A DNA stretch of 64,000 nucleotides. It comes from Streptomyces nojiriensis. Its GTDB lineage: Bacteria > Actinomycetota > Actinomycetes > Streptomycetales > Streptomycetaceae. The stretch spans positions 8,617,501-8,681,500 of the forward strand of contig NZ_CP071139.1 of the NCBI RefSeq assembly GCF_017639205.1, in the 5' to 3' direction. The notes beneath the pieces are model-generated. The model had not been told where the DNA came from and did not search any database. It saw only the letters and a program-made list of their open reading frames with translations. A program made the position numbers and the translations under genes. Positions 48,825-56,460 of this stretch are shown piece by piece. Numbering within the stretch: position 1 is the stretch's first letter; the number at the start of each line of letters is the position of its first letter.

Positions 48825-50090
48825 AGCCACCACCAGTCCTCCGGCCGTCAGCGCGGCCAGCGCCACCAGCGACGAGCCGTGCGGCCCGGCGCTCGCGGCG
48901 ACCGCGATCCCGAGGGCCGGGCCGACGTTCATGGCCGTCTGCTTGAGCCCCCCGACGACCCCGGCGTATCCGGCCGGGGCCTCGCCGACCACGGCACCGG
49001 TGGCCGTGACCATGACGGTGGTGAACCCGGCCCCGAGCACCCCGAAGGCCACCGCGGACGCGGAGCCCAGCCCGGCGATCCCGGCGACGACCAGCCCCGT
49101 ACCGGCCAACGCGGTCCGGCGCGCACCGAACCGGCGCAGCGCCAGGCCCGCCACCGGCGCCCCCGCCACCATCAGTGCGGTCAGCGGCAGCACCCGCACG
49201 CCGGTCGCGAGCGGATCCAGCCCTTCGACGTCCTGGAGCTGGAACGTGGCCGTGAACAGCGCCCCGAACATGCCCGCGGAGACGAGCAGCAACAGCCCGA
49301 TCGAGGCCGTCACCGCCGTGGACCGGGCCACGGCGCGCGGGACGAACGGCTGCGCGGCCCGCCGCTCACGGCGTACGAACAGGGCCGCGAGCCCGGCGGC
49401 GGCCCCGAAGCCGATGACGGTCGGCGCGGCGGTCCACCCGTACCCGGGCACGCCGACCAGCGCGTGCACGAACACCGCGAGGGCGGTGGCGAGCAGGGCG
49501 GCTCCGGTGAGCGCCGGCCGCCCGCGCTCCGTCCGCGGCGGCGCGGGGGCCCGTACGGCGAGCGTCAGCGCGGCGATCACCAGGGCCACCGGCACATTGA
49601 CCACGAACACCGCCCGCCAGTCCCACCGCGCGACCAGCACGCCCCCGAGCAGCGGACCGGCCGCCGCGGCCAGTCCGATCGCGCTGGTCCGCACGGCGAC
49701 CGGGGTGGCGAGCCGGTCGGGCGGGTACGCGAGCCGCAGCAGCGCCAGCGTCGCGGGCTGCAGCAGTGCGCCGAACACGCCCTGCGCGGCGCGCAGGGCG
49801 ATCGCCCAGCCGACGCCGGGCGCGAACACGATGCCGGCCGAGGCCGCGGCGAAGCCGAGGACGCCGACGAGGAACAGCCGGGGATGCCCGTACCGGTCGC
49901 CGAGGCGCCCGGCCACGACCAGGAACGCGGCCACGGCCAGCAGATAGGCGGTGCTGGTCCACTGGACCTGCGCCACACTCGCCCCCAGGTCGCGCCGGAG
50001 GCTCGGCTGGGCCACGGTCAGCACGGTGCCGTCCAGCGCGACGAGCATGGCCCCCGCCACGCTGACGAGGAGTGATATCCGCCGCCTCAC
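48615..50090 (-). CDS. MFS transporter (DHA2-like) with run-on C-terminus
   Basis: 491 residues from the GTG at 50090, overlapping the TetR stop by 4 bases. About 14 membrane segments are visible; motif A is GRLGDRYGHPRLF and motif C is TSAIGLAAAAGPLLGGVL. The last helix ends near LVVASLLPGG. The final 70 residues (GEDQGGRGEGGPAADGPAD...) are polar, repetitive and antisense to the LysR gene, which suggests that the original stop was lost. Probably a drug exporter controlled by the TetR protein in the same operon. Confidence 0.85.
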   Translation of the reverse strand: MRRRISLLVSVAGAMLVALDGTVLTVAQPSLRRDLGASVAQVQWTSTAYLLAVAAFLVVAGRLGDRYGHPRLFLVGVLGFAAASAGIVFAPGVGWAIALRAAQGVFGALLQPATLALLRLAYPPDRLATPVAVRTSAIGLAAAAGPLLGGVLVARWDWRAVFVVNVPVALVIAALTLAVRAPAPPRTERGRPALTGAALLATALAVFVHALVGVPGYGWTAAPTVIGFGAAAGLAALFVRRERRAAQPFVPRAVARSTAVTASIGLLLLVSAGMFGALFTATFQLQDVEGLDPLATGVRVLPLTALMVAGAPVAGLALRRFGARRTALAGTGLVVAGIAGLGSASAVAFGVLGAGFTTVMVTATGAVVGEAPAGYAGVVGGLKQTAMNVGPALGIAVAASAGPHGSSLVALAALTAGGLVVASLLPGGARPAAAGDLVGEDQGGRGEGGPAADGPADRERRQGGDRHEAQRAVGAGDPPARQRGHDGVSEA

Positions 50091-50686
50091 AGCGGTTCCG
50101 GACCGAGGTGCGCGTCGACGGCGGCGCCGACGAGCCGTTCGACGCCGTCGGCGGGCGCGCCGCCGAGGGCCAGCTGCAGGCTGCCCCAGCGCCACAACTG
50201 CGCCACGCCGTGCAGGTTGGCCCACAACGCGGCGGCGGTGACGGAGGGTTCGGCCGCCCCGCACCGGCGGACGAGCGTCACGAGGAGATCGAACATCGGG
50301 AGCGTGGACTCCCGCAGCCGGGGCCCCTCGGCGGGCCCCTGGCCCGTACTGTCCAGCAGGTCGTGCCGGAACATCAGCGCGAACATCCCCGCGTGCTCCA
50401 GCGCGTAGCCGACGTACGCGCACCCGATCGTCCGCACCCGCTCCCGCGGGGACGGCTCCGGCGTGCCGACCGACGCCGCGATGCGCGCCCCGAGGTCCTC
50501 GAACCCGCGCCGGGCGATCGCCGACAGCAGCGACTGGTGGGTGGGGAAGTACCGGCGCGGCGCCCCGTGCGAGACGCCCGCCCGGCGGGCGATCTCCCGC
50601 AGCCCGAGTGCGTCGGCGCCCTCGCTCAGGACGAGCTCCACCCCTGCGTCGATCAGCCGCTCCCGGAGCGGTCTCTCCTGGTCCAT
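50087..50686 (-). CDS. TetR-family transcriptional regulator
   Basis: 199 residues from the ATG at 50686 (MDQERPLRERL); a GTG at 50692 is the alternative. The TetR HTH is LIDAGVELVLSEGADALGLREIARRAGVSHGAPRRYFPTHQSL (residues about 10-52), then a ligand domain. Both start codons lie inside the operator repeat and there is no ribosome site, so translation is probably leaderless. It represses itself and the coupled MFS gene downstream (inference from position). Confidence 0.9.
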   Translation of the reverse strand: MDQERPLRERLIDAGVELVLSEGADALGLREIARRAGVSHGAPRRYFPTHQSLLSAIARRGFEDLGARIAASVGTPEPSPRERVRTIGCAYVGYALEHAGMFALMFRHDLLDSTGQGPAEGPRLRESTLPMFDLLVTLVRRCGAAEPSVTAAALWANLHGVAQLWRWGSLQLALGGAPADGVERLVGAAVDAHLGPEPL

Positions 50687-50721
50687 AGACACTGTCTACC
50701 ATGCCGAGTAGACAGTGTCTA
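50686..50721. promoter_or_regulatory. Double TetR operator overlapping the start codon
   Basis: TAGACACTGTCTA (50686-50698) and its exact reverse complement TAGACAGTGTCTA (50709-50721) are separated by 10 bases. The right one extends to the 15-base palindrome GTAGACAGTGTCTAC. Two TetR dimers could bind side by side over the start of the regulator gene. Confidence 0.85.
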
Positions 50722-50845
50722 CCCACCCTGGCGCGACACGGACGCCGTCCCCGGAGGCCCTGTCCCGTGGCGCGGGGCATGATGGAGTGGCCGGGGAGGT
50801 AGGTCCCGTTCGATCCCGCGGCCCGGTGGAGGAGGTGCACGTGCC

Positions 50846-51088
50846 ATGACGGAGCACGACGGCGGTCCGTCGGCGCGGAAGCTGGAGGAGGGCCGGCTGC
50901 TCAAGGAGCTGGAGGCCATCCACCGCACGCGCCACGAGACCCTGTTGCACGGGTCCGACGACGCCCTGGTCACCCACACGAAGCGGATGAACGAGCTGGA
51001 GCACGAGTACGTACGCCGCCACCCGCAGCGGGCCCAGACGGCGGGCCGCACCCGCTCGGGAGCCCGCGCCCGCGGCACCGGCGACTGA
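50846..51088 (+). CDS. Small DUF6158-like protein
   Basis: 80 residues after a strong GGAGGAGGT. The core is a pair of charged helices, ARKLEEGRLLKELEAIHRTRH and LLHGSDDALVTHTKRMNELEHEYVRRHP, which I associate with DUF6158. Function unknown; the heptad-like pattern suggests a helical hairpin or dimer. The tail is Arg/Gly/Ala-rich. Confidence 0.7.
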   Translation: MTEHDGGPSARKLEEGRLLKELEAIHRTRHETLLHGSDDALVTHTKRMNELEHEYVRRHPQRAQTAGRTRSGARARGTGD

Positions 51089-51126
51089 GAACCCGGCCGG
51101 GCTCTGCGACCAGGGCTGTCGGACGG

Positions 51127-52269
51127 TCAGGAGACGGGGTCGAGGAAGGCGCCGAAGGCGGTCGGCAGGCGCTTCCACGCCTCCCGCCCGGCGGCGAACT
51201 CGGCTTCGGTCAGCAGACAGGCGTCGAGGAGCTCCGCCAGCCCTTCACGGTCGAGGCCGGGCGAGGTGAAGACCAGGTGCTGGCAGCGGTCACCGTGCTC
51301 GGGATGCCAGCCCAGTGCGGCGGCCGCCCTGCGCACGGGCGGCACCATCTCCCACGCGGCGTCCGGCAGCGAGGCCAGCCAGGGGCCGCTGCTCTCCACG
51401 CGGAGCGCGCCGCCCGCGGCGTCCCAGGCCAGCAGGGTGTCGGGGCGGTCGGCGAGCCAGAAGCGGCCGCGGCTGCGGGCCGCGGCGGCCACGAGGCCCT
51501 CCAGGGCCTCGTAGAGCCGCCCCGGGTGGAAGGGGCGGTGGCGGTGCCAGACGAGGGTGGCCACCCCGGCCTCGTCCGCCTCCTGCGGCAGCAGCGCGCA
51601 CGCCGGATGCTGGGCGGCGGCGGCCGCCGCGGTGTCGAATCCGGCGAAGGCCGCGCGCGCCAGCTCGCCGGACCCCGTACGCACCTGACGGGCGGTCGGG
51701 TGCAGCTGGGCCAGCAGGGCGCGGTCCTCCTCGTCCGCGTCCGCGCCGTCGACGAGCGCGAGGACGGGGGCGTACTCCAGCTGCCGGGCCCAGGTGTCCC
51801 CGACGGTCCGCCGGTCGGTGGGGGCCGCGGCGAGCCCCGCTTCGGCCAGGTCGTCCCCGTTGGCGAGGTACGGCAGGACGAGGGCGGGGTCGACGGCGGT
51901 GATCACATTGGTGAGGTCCAGGGCTTCGCCGCCGTGCGCGGCCACGACCTCGGCCATGGTGCGCGGTTCGACGGAGTCCCACAGTTCGACGACGGCGAGC
52001 CCGGTCGATCCGTCCGCGGCGAGGCGCCACAGCTCCGGGAGCAGGTCCTCGCGCAGCGCGCAGCACGCGCAGTCGTTCACGAGCGGGGTCTCGCCCCGGG
52101 ACAGCTCGCCCGAGGCGTCCCGTACGACGCGCCGTACGGTCCCCCCGGCCGCCGTGGCCAGGTCGTGGTGCAGGGCGACGCTGCCCGGTACGGCGGCCAG
52201 CAGCTCCCGCACCGCGCTGCGGCGGGCGTCGCCGTGCAGCCCGCCGACGATGACGACGGGCAAGGTCAC
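51127..52269 (-). CDS. COG0523 (CobW/ZigA-like) metal chaperone with degenerate P-loop
   Basis: 380 residues from the GTG at 52269, which overlaps the bL31 stop by 4 bases. Marks of the COG0523 family: a metal-binding CxCC in VNDCACCALREDLL, VVELWDSVEPRTM at the Walker B/E-T-G position, LTNVITAVDPALVL, and the C-terminal CobW domain (WHRHRPFHPGRLYEAL, WLADRP, CQHLVFTSPGLD). The N-terminal loop is VVIVGGLHGDARRS in place of GxxGxGKT, so the P-loop Lys is missing and GTP use is doubtful. With zinc-free ribosomal proteins and a Zur box in front, it should act in zinc starvation. Confidence 0.85.
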   Translation of the reverse strand: MTLPVVIVGGLHGDARRSAVRELLAAVPGSVALHHDLATAAGGTVRRVVRDASGELSRGETPLVNDCACCALREDLLPELWRLAADGSTGLAVVELWDSVEPRTMAEVVAAHGGEALDLTNVITAVDPALVLPYLANGDDLAEAGLAAAPTDRRTVGDTWARQLEYAPVLALVDGADADEEDRALLAQLHPTARQVRTGSGELARAAFAGFDTAAAAAAQHPACALLPQEADEAGVATLVWHRHRPFHPGRLYEALEGLVAAAARSRGRFWLADRPDTLLAWDAAGGALRVESSGPWLASLPDAAWEMVPPVRRAAAALGWHPEHGDRCQHLVFTSPGLDREGLAELLDACLLTEAEFAAGREAWKRLPTAFGAFLDPVS

Positions 52270-52514
52270 GGCTTGCTCCCGTAGCGGCGCTGGAAGCGCT
52301 CGACCCGGCCGGCGGTGTCCAGGACGCGGGCGGTGCCGGTGTGGAAGGGATGGCTCTGCGAGGAGATTTCGACGTCGATGACGGGGTAGGTGCGGCCGTC
52401 CTCCCACTCGACCGTCCTGTCGCCGGTGGCGGTCGACCGGGTGAGGAAGGCGAAGTCGGCGGCCTTGTCGCGGAAGACGACGGGGCCGTAGGCGGGGTGG
52501 ATTCCAGGCTTCAC
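52266..52514 (-). CDS. rpmE2: 50S ribosomal protein bL31 type B (zinc-independent)
   Basis: 82 residues from a GTG with AAGGAGC upstream. MKPGIHPAYGPVVFRDKAAD, SSQSHPFHTGT and RVERFQRRYG mark bL31. There is no CxxC pair, so this is the zinc-free form that replaces the zinc form when zinc is scarce. It is the second gene of a Zur-type operon. Confidence 0.95.
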   Translation of the reverse strand: MKPGIHPAYGPVVFRDKAADFAFLTRSTATGDRTVEWEDGRTYPVIDVEISSQSHPFHTGTARVLDTAGRVERFQRRYGSKP

Positions 52515-52553
52515 GGTGCGCTCCTTCGGGGGGAGGGGTGGGGCGGGGCGGGG

Positions 52554-52718
52554 TCAGCGCTCTTCGCGGAAGTCGACGTGCCGGCGGACGACCGGGTCGA
52601 ACTTGCGCAGCACCATGCGGTCGGGGTCGTTGCGCCGGTTCTTGCGGGTGACGTAGGTGTGGCCGGTGCCCGCGGTGGAGCGGAGCTTGATGATCGGGCG
52701 TAGTTCGTTGCGTGCCAT
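52554..52718 (-). CDS. rpmG: 50S ribosomal protein bL33 (zinc-independent)
   Basis: A 54-residue gene, easy to miss because of its length. From the ATG at 52718 it reads MARNELRPIIKLRSTAGTG, then HTYVTRKNRRNDPDRMVLRKFDP and ends RRHVDFREER. The size and the RKNRRNDPDRMVLRKFDP core are those of bL33; the four zinc-binding cysteines of the usual form are absent. First gene of the operon bL33-bL31-COG0523, 14 bases after a Zur-like box. Confidence 0.95.
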   Translation of the reverse strand: MARNELRPIIKLRSTAGTGHTYVTRKNRRNDPDRMVLRKFDPVVRRHVDFREER

Positions 52719-52731
52719 GAAGGCAGTATAC

Positions 52732-52750
52732 GGAAATGAATCCCATTTTC
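52732..52750. promoter_or_regulatory. Zur box
   Basis: GGAAATGAATCCCATTTTC has two 7-base arms around 5 bases; the right arm is a perfect CATTTTC and the left differs from its complement GAAAATG by one base. This fits the actinobacterial Zur consensus. It lies 14 bases upstream of the bL33 start. Confidence 0.8.
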
Positions 52751-52781
52751 AATAAGGGCTCGGGTGGGAGCCTTCTTTGCT

Positions 52782-52809
52782 TCGAATGAGACAATCTTGT
52801 ATCGTTCGA
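52782..52809. promoter_or_regulatory. TetR operator upstream of the second TetR-MFS pair
   Basis: A 28-base imperfect dyad runs from TCGAATGAGACAA to TTGTATCGTTCGA around TC, with two mismatched pairs. It lies 18 bases upstream of the TetR start and leaves room for the GAAGGAGG ribosome site. Confidence 0.7.
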
Positions 52810-52827
52810 GGCGAAGGAGGCTCACTC

Positions 52828-53409
52828 ATGGTGAACGAAGAAGAACTGCTGGACGGCGCCGCCCGCGTCCTCGCCGGCGATCACAGCGCCTCGATGGTGC
52901 AGATCGCCGCCGGCATCGGCACCAGCCGCGCCACACTGAGCCGCCGCTACGCCACCCGCGAGGCCCTGCTCAAGGCCGTCGCCGTCCGCGCGATCGAGGT
53001 CGTCGACGGGTGCCTGGCCCCGCTCGACCTGACCCCGAGCGCCGACGCGGCCGCCTTCGACGCCGCCATCGAGGAACTGGTCATCGCCCTGATGCCCGCC
53101 GCCCACCTCTACGGCTTCACCTCGCGCGACGCCACCGTCCTCGCGGACCCGGAGTTCCGGGCCGGCGTGGACCGGCAGGACCAGCGGGCCGTGGCCTTCA
53201 TCGCCCTCGGCCAGCGGCTGGGCCGGCTGCGCGCGGACCTGCCGCCGTACTGGATCTGGTACTCCCTCTGGGGCCTGCTCGACGCGGCCGCCGAGGGCGT
53301 GCGCGACGGCCACTTCGCCCCGCGCCAGATCGGCCACCTCGTGCTGACCTCCTTCCTCAGCGGGACCCGGCCGCTCGCGCCGCCCCCCGCCGGCGCTCCC
53401 GCGCCCTGA
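52828..53409 (+). CDS. TetR-family transcriptional regulator
   Basis: 193 residues from the ATG at 52828 (GAAGGAGG upstream). The HTH is MVQIAAGIGTSRATLSRRYATREALLKAVAVRA. The C-terminal ligand domain (WIWYSLWGLLDAAAEGVRDG) is typical. It precedes an MFS transporter by 47 bases on the same strand and very likely represses it and itself through the dyad at 52782-52809. It is divergent from the Zur operon; the two share 109 bases of control region. Confidence 0.9.
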   Translation: MVNEEELLDGAARVLAGDHSASMVQIAAGIGTSRATLSRRYATREALLKAVAVRAIEVVDGCLAPLDLTPSADAAAFDAAIEELVIALMPAAHLYGFTSRDATVLADPEFRAGVDRQDQRAVAFIALGQRLGRLRADLPPYWIWYSLWGLLDAAAEGVRDGHFAPRQIGHLVLTSFLSGTRPLAPPPAGAPAP

Positions 53410-53456
53410 AACTCCTCACCGCCGTGCGCGCCGTGCGCACCTCTGAACGGAACCCC

Positions 53457-54980
53457 ATGCACACCCCCGCGCAGGCCCCCCGTCGGTGGATCGTCCTGGC
53501 GATCCTCTCCGGCAGTCTCCTGCTCATCTCCATGGACACCACGATCCTCAACGTGGCCTTCCCCTCGCTCGTCGGCGACCTCCAGCCGGGCGCCGTACAG
53601 CAGCTGTGGATCATCGACGTGTACGCGCTCGCCCTGTCCGGACTGCTGGTGACCGCCGGGGCGCTCGGTGACCGCTGGGGACGCAAGCGGCTGCTCATGG
53701 CGGGCTTCGGCATCTTCTCGCTCGCCTCGCTCATCGCCGTGTTCTCCACCGAGGCCTGGCACGTCATAGCGGCCCGCGCCCTGCTCGGCATCGGCGGCGC
53801 GGCCATCATGCCCGCCACCGTGTCGATCCTGCGCACCGTATTCACCGACGCCAAGGAGCGCGCCTTCGCGCTCGCCGTCTGGGCGGCCGTCTTCGGCGGC
53901 GGCATGGCCTTCGGGCCGGTCGTCGGCGGACTCCTGGTCCAGGACTACGGCTGGCACTCCGCCTTCCTCCTCAACCTCCCCGTCGCCGCCGTCATCGTCG
54001 CGGCCGGCCTGCGCTACCTGCCCGAATCCCGCTCCCCGCGCAGCAGCGGCACGTGGGACTGGTGGGGCGTCGGCCAGTCCGTCGTCGGCATGCTCGCCCT
54101 CGCGGGCGGAATCAAGCAGCTCGGCAAGAGCGGAATCGCCGACCCGCTGCCCTGGGCCCTGCTCCTGATCGCCGCCGTCGCGCTCACCGTCTTCGTACGC
54201 CGCCAGCTGCGCCTGGACCACCCGCTGCTGCAGGTACGGCTGTTCGCCGAGCCCGCCTTCAGCGTCGCGGCCACCGCGATCTTCCTGCCCATGGTGGGCA
54301 TGGGCGCGATCCTGTTCCTCGTCACCCAGTGGTTCCAGTACGGCGAGGGCTACACCCCGCTGGAGGCCGGCCTGCGCCTGCTGCCGGCCCCGCTCGCGCT
54401 GATCGCCGCCTCGATGGTGGCCCCCTCGCTGATGCACCGCTTCGCCATCCGCCACGTGCTCGGCACCGGCCTGGTCGTCCTGGCCGCCGGCATGGCACTG
54501 CCCTGGACCTTCCAGCAGTTCACCGACCTCGGCTACCCGGCCTTCGCCGCCGCCCTGACCGTGATGGGCCTGGGCGCCGGCCTCGCCACCACCGTGGCCT
54601 CGGTGACCCTGGTCTCCGCCGCGCCCGCCGCCGAGGTCTCCAGCGCCGCCGCCATCGAGGAGACCTGCTACGAACTCGGCTCGGCCATGGGCATCGCCGT
54701 CCTCGGCTCCACCGCGGCAGCGCTCTACCGGGGCAACCTGCCCGCCCTGGAACTGGACGCCCCCAGCGCCGCCGCCGTACAGGGCTCCGTCGGCGAGGCC
54801 GCGCACACCGCCGAACGCATCGGCGGCGCCGTCGGCCAGGCCCTGCTCGACACCGCCTCGCACGCCTACACCCTGGCGATCACTCCGGCCTTCCTGCTGG
54901 CCGCCGTTCTCGCGGTCGCCGCGGCGGCCACGACCTGGACGCTCATTCCGCGGGACCTGCAGCCCACCGAGAACCACTGA
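53457..54980 (+). CDS. MFS transporter, DHA2 family (14 TM)
   Basis: 507 residues. It has LLLISMDTTILNVAFPSL at helix 1, motif A GALGDRWGRKRLLMAG, motif C VFGGGMAFGPVVGGLLV, and about 14 membrane segments in all. It resembles SmvA/LfrA-like exporters of cationic drugs and dyes. The start is the ATG at 53457. The 3' end overlaps the convergent XRE regulator by 38 bases. Controlled by the TetR gene just upstream (inference). Confidence 0.92.
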   Translation: MHTPAQAPRRWIVLAILSGSLLLISMDTTILNVAFPSLVGDLQPGAVQQLWIIDVYALALSGLLVTAGALGDRWGRKRLLMAGFGIFSLASLIAVFSTEAWHVIAARALLGIGGAAIMPATVSILRTVFTDAKERAFALAVWAAVFGGGMAFGPVVGGLLVQDYGWHSAFLLNLPVAAVIVAAGLRYLPESRSPRSSGTWDWWGVGQSVVGMLALAGGIKQLGKSGIADPLPWALLLIAAVALTVFVRRQLRLDHPLLQVRLFAEPAFSVAATAIFLPMVGMGAILFLVTQWFQYGEGYTPLEAGLRLLPAPLALIAASMVAPSLMHRFAIRHVLGTGLVVLAAGMALPWTFQQFTDLGYPAFAAALTVMGLGAGLATTVASVTLVSAAPAAEVSSAAAIEETCYELGSAMGIAVLGSTAAALYRGNLPALELDAPSAAAVQGSVGEAAHTAERIGGAVGQALLDTASHAYTLAITPAFLLAAVLAVAAAATTWTLIPRDLQPTENH

Positions 54981-56322
54981 CCCGGGCGGGCCGCAGCGCG
55001 GGCGCGGCGGGCGCCGGGCCCAGCGTGGTGGTGCCGGGCGCCGCCCGGTGCCCCAGGCCCGTGCGGTACGCGTCCATCGCCGCCTCGACCCGGCCCGTCC
55101 GCCGCAGCAGATCGCCCAGCAGCCGGCACAGATCCGCGAGATCGCCCGACGCCCCACTGCGCTCCAGCAGCGCCAGCGCCTGTACGTAGTGCTCCTCGGC
55201 CGACTCCGGCTCACCGCGCTCCTCGGCCATCAGGCCGAGGAGCCGGTGCGCTCCGCCCGCGTGCACGGCGCCGTGACTGTCCCCCAGCTCCAGCAGCGCC
55301 GCGAGCAGCCCTGCGGCCTCCTCGTACCGCCCGAGCTGGCGCAGCACGTCGGCCAGCTCGACCTCCACCTGCGCCGTGTAAAGCCCGGCGCGACGGGCCG
55401 ACAGCATGTCCCTGGCGATGCGCAACTCGCGCTCCGCCGAGGTCAGTTCACCGTTCTGCGCCTGTACGTAGCCGCGCATCCAGTGGCAGTGCGCCAGATC
55501 GGTCCGCAGTCGCAGCTGCCCGTAGATCTCCTGGGCCTTCGCCAGTGAGGCGTCGGCGTCGGCCACCCGCCCCCCGGCGAGGAAGGTCCGGGCCACCTGC
55601 CGGTGCATGCCCGCCACCAGTGCCGGATCGCTGACCTGCGGAGCCAGTGCGAGTGCGAGCTCGGCGGCGCGGGCGGCCCGGGCGTGGGCGCCCATGTCGA
55701 GGTACGGCCCGATGATCGCGGCGTTGAGCAGCACCAGCGCCTCGGGATCGGCCAGCCCGCTCGCACCCAACTCGTCGATGGTGGATTCGAGCAGGTAGCA
55801 GGCGTAGCGCAGCTCACCGGCGAGCAGGTGCGCGACGGCCCGGCCGCGGATCGGCCGGGCCCGGCGGGGGAGCGGTTCGTCCGCGAGGAGACGCTCCGCC
55901 GCCTCGAAGTGGCCGATCGCGTCCGGCAGTTCACCGGACTCCAGCGCGCAGTCGCCGAGCCCGAGCCGGGCCTCCGCCTGCTCGGGGACCAGCCCCAGCT
56001 CCTCGGCCTCGGCGAGCAGCCGCCGGTAGCGCGCGGCGGCCTCGTCGGCCGCGCCCGTGGCGAGCGTCTGCTGGGCGTCGGTGAGGGCGAGCCGCAGCTC
56101 GGTGGCCAGATGGGCGGGGCGGCCGGTGGCGAGCTCCTCGTACGAGGTGCCCAGGCGGGCGGCGAGGAAGCGCAGCGCGGTCTCGGAGGGCCGGACCTTG
56201 CCCGACTCCAGTGTGGAGATATAGGCCGAGGTGTAGGAGGGCTCCGCCAACTGGCGCTGCGTCAGGCCGAGTTCACCGCGCATGCGCTGCACCCTGCGGC
56301 CGATCCGGGCCGGTTCGTCCAT
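54943..56322 (-). CDS. XRE-type HTH regulator with TPR domain
   Basis: 459 residues from the ATG at 56322, with GGGGGAA upstream. The N-terminal HTH (IGRRVQRMRGELGLTQRQLAEPSYTSAYISTLESGKVRPSETAL, residues about 7-50) is followed by a long array of tetratricopeptide helices (RYRRLLAEAEELGLVPEQAEARLGLGD and many more). This resembles RRNPP-like peptide-sensing regulators and Streptomyces proteins such as BldD-like XRE-TPR factors. It is divergent from the M64 metallopeptidase gene and may control it; the intergenic region carries repeated TTAA boxes. Confidence 0.85.
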   Translation of the reverse strand: MDEPARIGRRVQRMRGELGLTQRQLAEPSYTSAYISTLESGKVRPSETALRFLAARLGTSYEELATGRPAHLATELRLALTDAQQTLATGAADEAAARYRRLLAEAEELGLVPEQAEARLGLGDCALESGELPDAIGHFEAAERLLADEPLPRRARPIRGRAVAHLLAGELRYACYLLESTIDELGASGLADPEALVLLNAAIIGPYLDMGAHARAARAAELALALAPQVSDPALVAGMHRQVARTFLAGGRVADADASLAKAQEIYGQLRLRTDLAHCHWMRGYVQAQNGELTSAERELRIARDMLSARRAGLYTAQVEVELADVLRQLGRYEEAAGLLAALLELGDSHGAVHAGGAHRLLGLMAEERGEPESAEEHYVQALALLERSGASGDLADLCRLLGDLLRRTGRVEAAMDAYRTGLGHRAAPGTTTLGPAPAAPALRPARVSGSRWAAGPAE

Positions 56323-56396
56323 CAATTCCCCCTGGTCGCTCGAACTCCCCAGTATTCAGCGGGAGCAGGCATTGCGCACCTCCCGTGCGCCACCTA

Positions 56397-56437
56397 GTTT
56401 AAGCAACCGATTCACCGCGCTTAACAAACCACTTAAC
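56397..56437. promoter_or_regulatory. TTAA box cluster between XRE-TPR and M64 peptidase genes
   Basis: Two CTTAAC boxes (56420-56425 and 56432-56437) lie 12 bases apart centre to centre, and GTTTAAG (56397-56403) faces them. Such AT-rich steps are rare in this genome. They are good candidates for the binding site of the XRE-TPR protein and overlap the likely promoter of the peptidase gene. Confidence 0.5.
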
Positions 56438-56460
56438 TTCCGTTCCCGGGGGAGTACTTC

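Noticed and set aside
50091..50840. N-terminal extension of the MFS frame through the TetR gene
   Set aside because: The TetR gene there is clear, and the GTGA overlap gives the true MFS start.
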